Of a stretch of DNA of 64,000 nucleotides, positions 24,606-33,238 are shown piece by piece. A program made the position numbers and the translations under genes. This DNA comes from Archaeoglobus sulfaticallidus PM70-1 (lineage in GTDB: Archaea > Halobacteriota > Archaeoglobi > Archaeoglobales > Archaeoglobaceae), in NCBI RefSeq assembly GCF_000385565.1, contig NC_021169.1:1032571-1096570 (forward strand). The letters run 5' to 3'. Numbering within the stretch: the first letter of the stretch is position 1; every line of letters begins with the position of its first letter. The notes beneath the pieces are model-generated. The model searched no databases. It worked only from the letters and a program-made list of their open reading frames with translations, and had not been told where the DNA came from.

Positions 24606-25286
24606 ATGACTTTCGATGTACAGGGGGTTGCAATAGACATAGATGGAACCATCACCTACAAAGACAGAAGCCTTAACTGCAGGGCTGTTGAGGCTATACG
24701 AAAGCTGAAAGTCCCTGTAGTCCTCGCTACCGGGAATATATCCTGCTATGCGAGAACAACCGCCAAGTTAATCGGAGCATCTGACATCGTTATCTGTGAG
24801 AATGGGGGAGTTGTGAGATTCGAGTACGATGGGGAGGATATAGTCCTTGGAGATATTGCAAAGTGCCTCAAGGCTGTTGAAATACTCGGAAATCACTTCG
24901 ACATCGAAATCCTCGACTCAGAATACCGAAAATCAGAGGTGTGCCTGAGGAGGAACTTTGGACTGGAAGAAGGTAAAAAAATTCTGAAAGAGGCTGGACT
25001 TGAAGGAGTAAAGCTGATAGACTCTGGATTTGCCTACCACATAACAGATGCGAATGTCGGCAAGGGAAAAGCCTTGAAGTATATCTGCGACGAGCTTGGT
25101 ATTCCTGTTGAGAAGTTCGTTGCTATTGGAGATTCTGAAAATGACATAGATCTCATAGAGATTGCTGGGATTGGAGTGGCCGTGGCAAATGCAGACATAA
25201 AGCTGAAGGAAAGGGCTGACATTGTCGTGAGCAGGAAGAACGGTGATGGGGTTGTGGAAGCTTTTGAGTTCCTGAATTTGATATAG
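24606..25286 (+). CDS. Phosphoglycolate phosphatase, archaeal HAD type
   Basis: The 226-residue HAD-superfamily enzyme starts FDVQGVAIDIDGTITYKDRS, where DIDGT carries the nucleophile and acid/base aspartates. LATGNIS holds the motif II threonine, GKGKALKY the motif III lysine, and GDSENDIDLI the metal-binding aspartates. This is the pattern of archaeal phosphoglycolate phosphatases and related Cof-type enzymes. The start is ATG 24606, eight bases after AGGTGA, rather than the TTG upstream at 24579. Confidence 0.87.
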   Translation: MTFDVQGVAIDIDGTITYKDRSLNCRAVEAIRKLKVPVVLATGNISCYARTTAKLIGASDIVICENGGVVRFEYDGEDIVLGDIAKCLKAVEILGNHFDIEILDSEYRKSEVCLRRNFGLEEGKKILKEAGLEGVKLIDSGFAYHITDANVGKGKALKYICDELGIPVEKFVAIGDSENDIDLIEIAGIGVAVANADIKLKERADIVVSRKNGDGVVEAFEFLNLI

Positions 25287-25408
25287 TTTTTATCTATCGA
25301 CTTTGGTGTTTGCATTCCAATTATCCTTTAGAGATTTAATCATACAGAGACCCTTTTAAAGCTATTGCAGCAATTATTGTCGCTTCGGCAGAAAAATAAA
25401 ATAAAAAA

Positions 25409-26656
25409 TTACTCGTAAACCTTCTCCCATTCCTTATACCAGTCCATCGCATCCTTCTCGAGATCTCTGTCCTTTGATGGCAACCCCATCAGTTTGTAGG
25501 TCTCATGCTGAATCAGTACCTTCATTATTTCGTTGCTACCTGTCCATATTGGAGAGAGACGCATGTCTCTCAGCATCCTTTCAACTGGATAGACCTGCGT
25601 GTAGCCTATCCCACCAAGAATCTGCATGGCTTTATTAACAACATCCCAGCCGACATCTGTTGCATAATATTTTGCCTCACTCACAAGCCTCCTCGGATCG
25701 AGCTTTGAGAGGCCTGTATCATACAAATCAACGGCTTTTGCAGCGGTATATGTTAAAGCTCTTGCCGCATCAAGCTTCGTCATCGCTTCAGCAACCATGA
25801 AGTTCACTCCCTGAAACTCCCTGATTTTCCTTCCAAAGGCCTTCCTCTTTTCCGAGTACTTTACAGCTATTTCCAGAGCAGCTCTTGCAGTTCCTATGGC
25901 TCCCGCAGCAGAAGTGAGCCTTTCCGGAATCATCATCCTGTTAAAGATTATCCTTGCACCATTAACCTCACCAATTCTGTATTCATCAGGCACCTCAACA
26001 TCTTTGAAAACTATTCTTGCTGTACCCATGCCCCTGAAACCAAGCAGATTGTAAACTTCTTCAACCTCAACACCCATGTCTCTCTCAACGAGGAATGCCG
26101 TGAGAGCTTTATGTCCAGGAGCGCTTGGATCTGTTCTCGCGTAAATCAGGTAAAAGTCAGCGACCTTGCCACCAGCTATAAACCTCTTGGTTCCATTGAG
26201 TATCCATTTGTTCCCCCTCTTTTCAGCTTTCGTTGTCGTTCCAAAGAAGTCACTTCCTCCACGTGGCTCAGTTAATCCTTCAGCCGAGAGTTTTTTGCCC
26301 TTGATTATGGGCTTGAGAAATTCCTCTTTATGCCACTCCTCACCAAATCTGTATATTGCCTCACCAACTATGCTAACCATCGCATAACTGCAGCCCAGCC
26401 CATTACCGAGAACGCCAACTTCTTCCATTGCTATGCTCTCTGCAGTCCACGTTAAACCCCTTCCTCCATACTCCTCAGGAAATCTCAAGCCAAGCAGATT
26501 TCTCTTCGCAGCCCCCTCCAAGAATTCGAAGGGATAGTCGATCTCATCTTTATCCATCTTTCTCAGTAATTCTGGGTCAATACTTGCAACAAACTCCTTG
26601 ACTTCCTCTCTAAGTTTGATCTCTTCCTCTGTTGACAGAACATCGTTTTCGAGCAT
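25409..26656 (-). CDS. Acyl-CoA dehydrogenase
   Basis: A 415-residue flavoprotein that oxidises acyl-CoA to enoyl-CoA. Visible family features are LSAEGLTEPRGGSDFFGTTTKAEKRGNKWILNGTKRFI (flavin and substrate region), YSEKRKAFGRKIREFQGVNFMVAEAM, and QILGGIGYTQVYPVERMLRDMRLSPIWTGSNEIMKVLI near the C-terminus, where the catalytic Glu is expected. ATG 26656 is preferred over a TTG at 26677 that lies inside the upstream gene. It is the last gene of a MerR-ligase-dehydrogenase group. Confidence 0.92.
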   Translation of the reverse strand: MLENDVLSTEEEIKLREEVKEFVASIDPELLRKMDKDEIDYPFEFLEGAAKRNLLGLRFPEEYGGRGLTWTAESIAMEEVGVLGNGLGCSYAMVSIVGEAIYRFGEEWHKEEFLKPIIKGKKLSAEGLTEPRGGSDFFGTTTKAEKRGNKWILNGTKRFIAGGKVADFYLIYARTDPSAPGHKALTAFLVERDMGVEVEEVYNLLGFRGMGTARIVFKDVEVPDEYRIGEVNGARIIFNRMMIPERLTSAAGAIGTARAALEIAVKYSEKRKAFGRKIREFQGVNFMVAEAMTKLDAARALTYTAAKAVDLYDTGLSKLDPRRLVSEAKYYATDVGWDVVNKAMQILGGIGYTQVYPVERMLRDMRLSPIWTGSNEIMKVLIQHETYKLMGLPSKDRDLEKDAMDWYKEWEKVYE

Positions 26657-26666
26657 TTTATCACTC

Positions 26667-28145
26667 TTATATACCAAGTTTCTGCTTGAGAGTTAATTTA
26701 CTTATCTTTCCAGTACTTGTTAAAGGCATCTCTTCAACAAAAATTATTTCCTCTGGAATCCACCACTTCGCAATTCTGCCCTCTTCAACGAGTTTGAGGA
26801 GATGATTTTTCACTTCCTCCACGTTGGCTTTTTGCATCTCGGTTGGTTTTATGATTGCAACAGGCCTTTCGTCCCATTTTTCATCCTTTTTCCCAACAAC
26901 AGCAACGTATTCCACCCATTCAACTTCTGAAATCGCTGATTCAAGGATGCTGCTTGGTATCCATTCACCACCACTCTTAATCGCATCTTTAACCCTGTCA
27001 AGGACCTTTATTCCTCCATCAGGCATGATTATACCAACATCCCCCGTTATGAACCATCCATCCTCGGTGTAGGCCTCTCTTGTTTTCTCCTCATCTTTGT
27101 AGTATTCTCCCGGAAGCCATGGAGCTCTGAAGAATATCTCCCCCATATCTCCACTCAGACCTTCAGGTTGGACTATTTTGAATTCGGCAAATGGAACTGG
27201 ATGTGTTACCTCCCTCATGTAACCGGGTTTTGATTTGGCGTATGACGTCTGAATCGCTATTGAGGCGGCAAGCATATCCGTTGCTCCGTATATGGTTGTG
27301 AATTTTATCCCCCTGCTTTCCATTTTTCTTGCCAGATCGGATGTTACCGGGCTACCACCGACAAGAATTTTTAACCCACTTAAATCTTCGCCCGTTTCGA
27401 GGAGCATGTTTATCATAGTAGGCACTGCATTTATCCATGTCACTCCTTCTTCTTTCATGAGCTTTACAGCACCAACTGGATCGAATTTTCCACCCATTAT
27501 CAGCTTCAGACCCATGTATGGTGCTATGAAAACTGTTCCCCATGCAAGAATGTGGTATATCGGAATCTGCGGAAACATAACGTCATTGCCCGTTAGTTTT
27601 GCTGGCGTTTCGTGGATTACAAGCTGATGAGCTATGCTCAAAGCTCCGTGCAACATTTTTTCGTGTGTGTATCTGACTGCTTTTGGCAATCCGGTTGTAC
27701 CACTCGTGAACATGATCACTGAATAATCATCCTGTCTCACATCCCACTCAATTTCCTCTTCAGAATACTGTAAATCGTCGATAGAAATTGACTCACCTTC
27801 AAATACATTTGCAAGTGGCTTAAAGTCTTCTGAATATATTAGCAGCTGGGAATCGGATTTTTTCAGGGTGTATGCGATTTGCTCTGGTGGCAGTCGTATG
27901 TTGACAGGATAGATAATCCCTCCGGCAGCAGTAACGGCATATATGAGTTCAAAGAATTTTAGAGTGTTCCAATCAGCTACAGCTACCACTGTTCCCTTCT
28001 CAACACCAATTTTTTTAAGATAAGCTGCCAGTTTTAAAACCCTGCTGTATGTTTCACTGTAATTTTGTCTCTCACCAACTCCAGCAACCTCTTTTTCAGG
28101 AAACAGCTTTGCAGCCCTCTCCAAAACATACGGTATTGTATACAT
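26667..28145 (-). CDS. Acyl-CoA synthetase (AMP-forming)
   Basis: A 492-residue adenylate-forming ligase. The ATP loop is MFTSGTTGLPKAVRYTHE, the A5 region TTIYGATDMLAAS, then GDVGIIMPDGGIKVLDRVKDAIKSGGEWI and the C-terminal MPLTSTGKISKLTLKQKL with the catalytic lysine. It should activate a fatty or other carboxylic acid to its CoA ester. A GGTGA binding site precedes ATG 28145. The promoter region holds a perfect palindrome (28159-28174) between TATA and start, so repression by the upstream MerR protein is likely. Confidence 0.92.
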   Translation of the reverse strand: MYTIPYVLERAAKLFPEKEVAGVGERQNYSETYSRVLKLAAYLKKIGVEKGTVVAVADWNTLKFFELIYAVTAAGGIIYPVNIRLPPEQIAYTLKKSDSQLLIYSEDFKPLANVFEGESISIDDLQYSEEEIEWDVRQDDYSVIMFTSGTTGLPKAVRYTHEKMLHGALSIAHQLVIHETPAKLTGNDVMFPQIPIYHILAWGTVFIAPYMGLKLIMGGKFDPVGAVKLMKEEGVTWINAVPTMINMLLETGEDLSGLKILVGGSPVTSDLARKMESRGIKFTTIYGATDMLAASIAIQTSYAKSKPGYMREVTHPVPFAEFKIVQPEGLSGDMGEIFFRAPWLPGEYYKDEEKTREAYTEDGWFITGDVGIIMPDGGIKVLDRVKDAIKSGGEWIPSSILESAISEVEWVEYVAVVGKKDEKWDERPVAIIKPTEMQKANVEEVKNHLLKLVEEGRIAKWWIPEEIIFVEEMPLTSTGKISKLTLKQKLGI

Positions 28146-28158
28146 TCAATTCACCAAC

Positions 28159-28174
28159 TTAACGTTAACGTTAA
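28159..28174. promoter_or_regulatory. 16-bp perfect palindrome, candidate MerR operator
   Basis: TTAACGTTAACGTTAA lies upstream of the acyl-CoA synthetase gene, between a TATA-like TTAAATAG (minus strand, about 28178-28185) and the expected transcription start. A factor bound here would block initiation. The adjacent MerR-type gene encodes the natural candidate. Confidence 0.65.
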
Positions 28175-28221
28175 CTTCTATTTAACAGTTTTGAAATTTA
28201 ATGTGTAATCATTAAAAAATC

Positions 28222-28629
28222 TTACTTCCTTTTGCCCTCAAGCTCCTCAAGTCTCTTAAGAAGAATCTCTCTAAGCATCAGAATGTCTTCTCTCAATGCC
28301 TTCAGCTCCTCTATTTTTTCTTCAATTTCCTTTAACTTTTTCTCACCGTATTTCAGTGTAAGTTTTATCTGCTCGGGCTCACTGACATCGTACATATCTA
28401 TCATTTCCTTGATTTCTTCAAGCCTAAAACCAAGTCTTTTACCTCTCAGAATGAGTTTAAGTCTTGCTCTATCTTTTCTTGTGAATCTCCTCTGATTTCC
28501 AGGTGTTCTCTTTGGTGATAGAAGGCCTACTTCTTCGTAGTATCTGATTGTTCTCGTGCTTATCTCAAACTCCCTTGCAAGTTCGGAGATGGTGTAGTGA
28601 TTCTTTTTCGACTTTTTTTTGAGTTCCAT
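28222..28629 (-). CDS. MerR-family transcriptional regulator
   Basis: The 135-residue protein has the MerR DNA-binding domain YTISELAREFEISTRTIRYYEEVGLLSPKRTPGNQRRFTRKDRARLKLILRGKRLGFRLEEIKEMIDMYD, then a long dimerisation coiled coil rich in Lys, Glu and Leu. The ILRGKRLGF.LEEI pattern is like bacterial LiuR-type regulators of fatty acid and branched-chain acid breakdown. Its genes downstream are an acyl-CoA synthetase and an acyl-CoA dehydrogenase, which fits. ATG 28629 is used instead of the GTG three bases earlier. Confidence 0.88.
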   Translation of the reverse strand: MELKKKSKKNHYTISELAREFEISTRTIRYYEEVGLLSPKRTPGNQRRFTRKDRARLKLILRGKRLGFRLEEIKEMIDMYDVSEPEQIKLTLKYGEKKLKEIEEKIEELKALREDILMLREILLKRLEELEGKRK

Positions 28630-28804
28630 CACGAAGAGAGATTTTAAAAAAAAGATATAACTTTTGTTGGTTATCTCTGGATGTTTAAATTTCCAAATAT
28701 TATAATTTACAAATACTTGAAAACTAAATCAGGGAAGAACTATTGATAGTAGTGAATTTTAATCTACTATCCCTGCAGAGGTAATTATCTATCCCAAAAT
28801 TATT

Positions 28805-29110
28805 TCACAACCCAGCATCCAACTCTTGTGAGAAAAACTACGAACAGGAAGATCATGGATCAGACAGCTTGACAGAGGAGCACCAGTAAAGAAAATAGCG
28901 GTGACGAGGGTAACTCTAAGAAAAGTCTATCAGATCAAAAAGCAGTACAAAGAGGCAGAATACCAGAGTTAAAACATAAGTGATTTAACGAGCTTGAGAC
29001 ACCTTATCAGCCATTCTGGGGAGGTTGCCAGCTGAGAGAGTTTTATGGTTCAACAGGAGGTGGTTGTTTGAGGATGAGGTTATTTCGGGATACCACACAC
29101 CAAACCACAA
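28805..29110 (+). pseudogene. Decayed transposase gene
   Basis: Frames on the plus strand keep pieces of a transposase: a helix-turn-helix start (SWIRQLDRGAPVKKIAVTRV and LRKVYQIKKQYKEAEYQ, about 28850-28970) and a C-terminal-like piece (RVLWFNRRWLFEDEVISGYH, about 29036-29095). The middle catalytic part is missing, so it is an internal deletion remnant, perhaps of an IS481-like element. No terminal inverted repeats could be assigned. It fills the 519-base gap between the MerR and thioesterase genes. Confidence 0.5.
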
Positions 29111-29148
29111 AACAAAATAGATAAAAATGAATGAGCGAGTAGAAGGAC

Positions 29149-29547
29149 ATGGATAAGATCAGGGAATTCGAGGAGAAGGTGAGAAATTCTGGCTGGTATA
29201 GATTGATTGGAATGAAGCCAAAGCTGGGAGACAAAACGATTGTTGAGCTTGAGGTTTCTGAAAAACACCACCAGGCACTTGGAACAGCCCATGGTGGAGT
29301 TCTTGCAAGCATCCTTGACTCCGCCGCTGGTTTAGCTGTAAACAGGGAGCTTTATGGTTCTGGGAAGATAGCCGTAACAGCCGAGATGAAGGTAAACTAC
29401 CTCAAACCGGTAAGAAATGGAAAGGTTGTTGCTGAGGGTGAGGTCGTCAGCTGGGGGAGCAAGATAGTCGTGGCAACATCAAAAGCGTATCAGAACGATG
29501 AACTGGTCGCGATATGCACAGTGACTATGTACATCGTTGAGGTTTGA
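29149..29547 (+). CDS. Hotdog-fold thioesterase (PaaI-like)
   Basis: A 132-residue hotdog protein. The active-site region HHQALGTAHGGVLASILDSAAGLAVN matches PaaI-type acyl-CoA thioesterases, where the HGG turn and the Asp in the helix are conserved. Later strands (KIAVTAEMKVNYLKPVRNGKVVAEGEVV) complete the fold. It probably hydrolyses stalled aryl- or acyl-CoA esters and so recovers CoA. This fits the several CoA ligases and acyl-CoA enzymes in the window. Confidence 0.88.
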   Translation: MDKIREFEEKVRNSGWYRLIGMKPKLGDKTIVELEVSEKHHQALGTAHGGVLASILDSAAGLAVNRELYGSGKIAVTAEMKVNYLKPVRNGKVVAEGEVVSWGSKIVVATSKAYQNDELVAICTVTMYIVEV

Positions 29548-29564
29548 TTGAACTGCGGTTATTT

Positions 29565-30060
29565 TTAGCATTCGACTATGGTTGTTCTCCCAACTTTCTT
29601 CACAAATAATTCTTCAACCCCCATACTCTGCATACCTTGCTTCCTCTCACCAAATAACACTAATCCCTGCTCTTCTCAACCATCTCATCAAAGTCCAGAA
29701 ACCTTGAAATCTCTCTTCAAATCCTCCCATCCTAATTCGATAGGTTCGAATCATGGGACAGTAGACAAATAAATCATATGAATGTTAAGCTCTTCAAACT
29801 TCTTTCTGACAATTTTAGCGTGGTGAATTCGAGCATTGTCAAGAATTATACAGAAAACTGTTGAATCAACCCCGAGAGGTGTTAAAAGATGGAAAAGAAG
29901 GTAGAAGGATGGAGATCCAGAAAGAGAGTTACGATACACATTACAAAAAGAAACCTCCACGAAAAACTGAAAAGCTGTTTTGAATATCTCCATTCCCTCG
30001 ACACAGTAGTATGGACTGTTTTAGAGCAGATTTACCGGCAATAATCTTCATTTCATTTCG
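29565..30060 (-). pseudogene. IS630-type transposase remnant
   Basis: The minus strand encodes FCIILDNARIHHAKIVRKKF and NIHMIYLSTVP followed by a stop where YSPxLNPIE is expected; the next piece FEPIELGWEDLKRDFKVSGL continues the same frame. LDNARIHHA contains the second catalytic Asp of the IS630 DDE domain and ELG the Glu region. Further pieces (LFGERKQGMQSMGVEELFVK) reach a TAA at 29565. Internal stops show it is inactive. Its 5' part ends close to the left att site of the integrated element. Confidence 0.75.
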
Positions 30061-30078
30061 AAAAAGGAGGACTTTGGT

Positions 30079-30129
30079 AGTGGGCTCGCCCGGATTCGAA
30101 CCGGGGACCTCCGCCTTGTAAGGGCGACG
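30079..30129. repeat. Left attachment site (51-bp tRNA-Val 3' copy)
   Basis: These 51 bases are identical to 52864-52914, which span the 3' part of the intact tRNA-Val gene including T arm, variable loop and most of the anticodon arm. The match stops at 30130 (A versus T). This is the truncated tRNA copy expected at one end of an element integrated by a tyrosine recombinase. Confidence 0.93.
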
Positions 30130-30146
30130 AGAGATATATTGAGAGT

Positions 30147-31184
30147 ATGACCGAAATGTTCGAGAATTCTAAACTATCCACTCAAAATATAAAAAGTCTG
30201 CAAAATACATCAGACAGTCTCATTGATCTGGAGCTTGAATACTCTAGAGAGGAGCTTGAAGCTTACACTCAGAACAGATTGAAGGGAATATCAAAGAAAA
30301 CCAGATGGTGGATTGAAAAAGCCAGCCAAACCTTCTGGGAGCAAACTCAGGGGGTGATCAGCTACAATACCATCAACAGATTGAGGGAATACACTTTGAA
30401 CAACTGGGAATCGAGGGATGCGTGGAGCAAGGTTCTGAGCTTTGCCAAAGGCTTCCTTGGATACCTCTCCAAACTCAGGATGGATCAGAGGTATTTGAAC
30501 TTCAGCATATTCCTTGAGATGCCTAAAGCCATCAAGGAGAAAAAGAGAACAACTGATAGAGTGATAACTGAAAAGGATGTTGAAAGAGTGATCAAATTCT
30601 TCATTAAGAGGTGGAAGGCTGGAGAGCTTAGCAGGAAAAAGACATTATCGCATGTTACCCAAACCCTCTTTGGAGCATATTCAGGGCAAAGACCATACAC
30701 AATAGCAAGGTTAAGAGTTGATCAGTTTGAGGAAGCTCTGAAGCTCAAAACCCCAACAATTCTGGTTGAAGCATCTCAGGATAAGATCAGAATGGAACAT
30801 TACGTTCCGCTACATCCTGATATTGTTCCCTTCCTGAAAGCATTGCTGAAGATCAGGAAAAAGCAGGGGAAGGAAAAGATGTTTGATTACAACAGCTATG
30901 AGCAATTACTTAAGAGGGCAAAGATCTCTCTGGAGAGAGGAGATCTTATCAAAGATCCCAACAAAAGGCATTTTGTTGTTGGGGATCTCAGGAAGTTTGC
31001 AGAACAGATGGCAGATAAGATCAAGTGGGATATTTCAAACAAGAACTACATATTAACTCATGGAGTATCAAGTGTTGATTGGAGCAATTACAAGCATCCG
31101 CTCCCCGAGTTTGTTTATCAGATCTACATGGAGAGCTGGGAAAATGTTCACCTGGTACCCAAGGAAGCCTATGAATTGCTTTGA
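30147..31184 (+). CDS. int: Tyrosine recombinase, catalytic C-terminal part of a split integrase
   Basis: The 345-residue ORF has a core-binding region (residues about 60-130) and the catalytic domain: GAYSGQRPYTIARLRVDQFE with the first arginine, HYVPLHP, then KRHFVVGDLRKFAEQMADKI with the HxLR-like box, and HPLPEFVYQIYMESW with the nucleophile tyrosine. The frame is open upstream through the att site. In the excised circle it joins in frame to the ORF at 52641, giving 442 residues. In the integrated state it lacks a well-placed promoter (the TATA-like GATATATT lies only 7-14 bases before ATG), so it is probably silent. Confidence 0.9.
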   Translation: MTEMFENSKLSTQNIKSLQNTSDSLIDLELEYSREELEAYTQNRLKGISKKTRWWIEKASQTFWEQTQGVISYNTINRLREYTLNNWESRDAWSKVLSFAKGFLGYLSKLRMDQRYLNFSIFLEMPKAIKEKKRTTDRVITEKDVERVIKFFIKRWKAGELSRKKTLSHVTQTLFGAYSGQRPYTIARLRVDQFEEALKLKTPTILVEASQDKIRMEHYVPLHPDIVPFLKALLKIRKKQGKEKMFDYNSYEQLLKRAKISLERGDLIKDPNKRHFVVGDLRKFAEQMADKIKWDISNKNYILTHGVSSVDWSNYKHPLPEFVYQIYMESWENVHLVPKEAYELL

Positions 31185-31199
31185 TCTCTCCTATTTTTT

Positions 31200-31480
31200 C
31201 AGCAAAATTGTAGCAAAATTGTTCTATTAGTTTTAATAGGGCATTCTATTAGCGATTTAGAGCTTCATTTAAACTGAAACGCAAAGGCATCTCCTATTAT
31301 AATAAGCGAGATTAATAATATTATTAATAGAGCCGTTAATAATAGTAGTGCCTCAACAGAGATACTTTCGATCAGAGTTGGAGAAAAAATGCGTTCCTAA
31401 TAGGCAGTTCTATCAAAATTATTAGAGAAATCACGACGGCTAAACAATACAATCGGTTAACTTAATGGGTGGTTCTTCTT
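31200..31480. repeat. AT-rich intergenic region with palindrome and CTATTAG-like repeats
   Basis: The 523 bases between the integrase and the lipoprotein gene hold no gene. They contain a tandem AGCAAAATTGT (about 31202-31223), several CTATTAG/CTAATAG elements between 31224 and 31425, and a perfect 18-bp palindrome ATTAATAATATTATTAAT at 31311-31328. Such a region could be a replication origin, a partition site or an operator; none can be proved from sequence. Confidence 0.5.
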
Positions 31481-31707
31481 GAGCAGGGGAATTATAAGAA
31501 ACATCATTGGGATATTTGTTGAGTGGAAAGTTCGGATTGAAGTTAGAAAATCAAACCAATGAATTATTTCTGAAGGCATCTAATAATCCAGCCCAACCCT
31601 CATTTATCTCTCCTCTCAGCATCCAGTGGATTTCACTCAAAAGCAAGCCGTATCCTTTAGGACCGAGAACCGCCTGAGTTTTCGCCAGCCCCAATGTTGC
31701 TGCAATT

Positions 31708-32445
31708 TTACCGGTTGTTGTAAATGCTGCTCTGTACGCAACCTTTTTCTTCTAAGAAGTAGAAATCTACCACGAACAGGAAGAGATTCTTGTAAAACTC
31801 CCAATAATCTTCATCCCTACTGCTTGGCAGTTTTTCGGCTGATTCGTATAGTTTGTTGTATGAATCAATGAGGGCAGAGTAACCAAGTGCTTTTCTAATG
31901 TCTTGTATCCCCACGAAGTTCTCTTTGGAGGGATCAATTTCAGGTATTTGTGTTCCAAATTTTTGATTCAGGGTTTTTGCAATATGGTTGATTCTGTATG
32001 TTTGTCTGTTGAAAGTTTCGTAATCTTCAAAGAATGTTTCGTTAATCGGGCCTATAGCTTTTATTTCATCAGCCAAGATATTTGCGAGCTCTTTGTGGGA
32101 TTCATTGATAGATTCTTCCTGCATTAAGGCATCAATGTGGAATTTGAGTAATTCGATAACATCTTGATTGAATGGATTCCGCTTCAGTTCATCATAAAGT
32201 GCAATAATTATTTCTGTGTTAAAACCGAGTTCTTTCGCTTCTTCAATCAACTGTTCTTCCTGGTTTACTAAAGATTCGTAAGCTTCTTTAATTTCAATCT
32301 GAGTGACATTCTCAACAAATTGCTTTCCTTCTTCAACAAATTTGCTGGGATTTTCAGGTGCCATCTCCCCCAACTGAGAACAGCCAGTAAGTAATAAGGC
32401 AAGCAATATCAAAGAGGCACCAAGAAAGCCTCTATCCAAATCCAT
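31708..32445 (-). CDS. Predicted lipoprotein of unknown function
   Basis: A 245-residue protein with a lipoprotein signal (LILLALLLTGC, lipid-modified Cys at about residue 22) and a mostly helical, acidic remainder (KEAYESLVNQEEQLIEEAKELGF, ESINESHKELANILADEIKA). It should be anchored on the outside of the cell membrane. I recognise no domain. On an integrated element, such a protein could be involved in surface exclusion or virus resistance, but that is speculation. Confidence 0.65.
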   Translation of the reverse strand: MDLDRGFLGASLILLALLLTGCSQLGEMAPENPSKFVEEGKQFVENVTQIEIKEAYESLVNQEEQLIEEAKELGFNTEIIIALYDELKRNPFNQDVIELLKFHIDALMQEESINESHKELANILADEIKAIGPINETFFEDYETFNRQTYRINHIAKTLNQKFGTQIPEIDPSKENFVGIQDIRKALGYSALIDSYNKLYESAEKLPSSRDEDYWEFYKNLFLFVVDFYFLEEKGCVQSSIYNNR

Positions 32446-32534
32446 ATATTTATTGCTTCAGATAAACAATTTAAAATTTTCCAATAGCAAAAATGTGTTT
32501 ATGGAAACCCAATTAGTTAAGTTTTATCCCTCTT

Positions 32535-32807
32535 TCAGATACGCCCTTCAACCGGCACAAACCTCTTTGGTTTAACAGGTTTATCGTATTTCTTGATATC
32601 TTCAAGCCCCCTCTCCAACAAAACCTGTATCCTCGTGGGATTGATAGAAAACGAACATTATTCCCGGTTTTAGCTTCTTCCACACAGTTGCAGCTTGATG
32701 AAAACATCCTTGCCATCCTTGAAAAAGCGATCCATGAACTGCTTGGGGATCGGGTAGGTTACACCTACGATCTTCTCTATAAATTTCAGCCTCCGAGCTT
32801 TATTCAT
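32535..32807 (-). pseudogene. DUF365-like protein, two frameshifts
   Basis: From ATG 32807 the minus strand encodes EKIVGVTYPIPKQFMDRFF and KDGKDVFIK. Similarity then continues in a second frame (ATVWKKLKPGIMFVFYQSHE) and a third (LEDIKKYDKPVKPKRFVPVE), ending at a stop at 32535-32537. The order and wording fit the archaeal DUF365 family, a PUA/ASCH-like fold. The breaks fall at about 32710 and at a run of five G (minus strand) near 32625, so either decay or homopolymer sequencing errors explain them. The start overlaps the stop of the upstream small gene. Confidence 0.65.
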
Positions 32808-32970
32808 CAAGATCTTTATTAAATTTCTTTTTAAAAACAGTTTTTGCCAAGTCTGAAAACTCTGGAAATTCCTGGATAAAGTTGTTGAAAAGCTCTCTTG
32901 CACAAAACTCACAGCCGCCATCTGCTTTAGCGAGAACCTCAAGAACCTTTCTTGCTTCATCCCTGTTCAT
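32800..32970 (-). CDS. Small protein downstream of a HicB-like gene
   Basis: A 56-residue protein beginning at ATG 32970, whose start overlaps the stop of the HicB-like gene (ATGA). It has a helical, acidic sequence with one CEFC pair (GGCEFCARELFNNFIQEFPE) and a basic end. Coupling to a HicB-like gene suggests a toxin-antitoxin partner, but it does not look like HicA (no typical double-stranded RNA-binding pattern or active histidine). Confidence 0.5.
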   Translation of the reverse strand: MNRDEARKVLEVLAKADGGCEFCARELFNNFIQEFPEFSDLAKTVFKKKFNKDLDE

Positions 32971-33164
32971 GGTCGTCCTCTCCAAGTTCTGGAAGTTTTT
33001 AATCTTTTCTTTGCAGCTTCAATCCAAAGCTCAATGGCAGTTTTAACTTCTTTCAGAGCCTCTTCATCAGTTTCGCCAAAGACAGAACAACCTGGCAACT
33101 CAGGAACTATAGTAAAACCTTCATCTTCCTTGCTGTAGAAGATTTCAATTGAATATTCAAACAA
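32967..33164 (-). CDS. HicB-like antitoxin domain protein
   Basis: The 65-residue protein has the HicB fold pattern: YSIEIFYSKEDEGFTIVPEL, PGCSVFGETDEEALKEVKTA and a following helix IELWIEAAKKR. HicB proteins neutralise HicA RNA-cleaving toxins. No HicA gene lies beside it; the coupled downstream gene encodes another small protein. No C-terminal DNA-binding domain is attached. Confidence 0.75.
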   Translation of the reverse strand: MFEYSIEIFYSKEDEGFTIVPELPGCSVFGETDEEALKEVKTAIELWIEAAKKRLKTSRTWRGRP

Positions 33165-33238
33165 TTGACCACCTTTGTAGTTTTAATTAAGTGTATTTTT
33201 ATGTGGAATTCTCGAATTTTTTCTGTTTATCATCTCGT

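Noticed and set aside
29735..29765. A GGTTCGAATC word suggesting another tRNA T arm
   Set aside because: It lies within the IS630 remnant (encoding FEP...), and no acceptor or anticodon arm can be paired around it.
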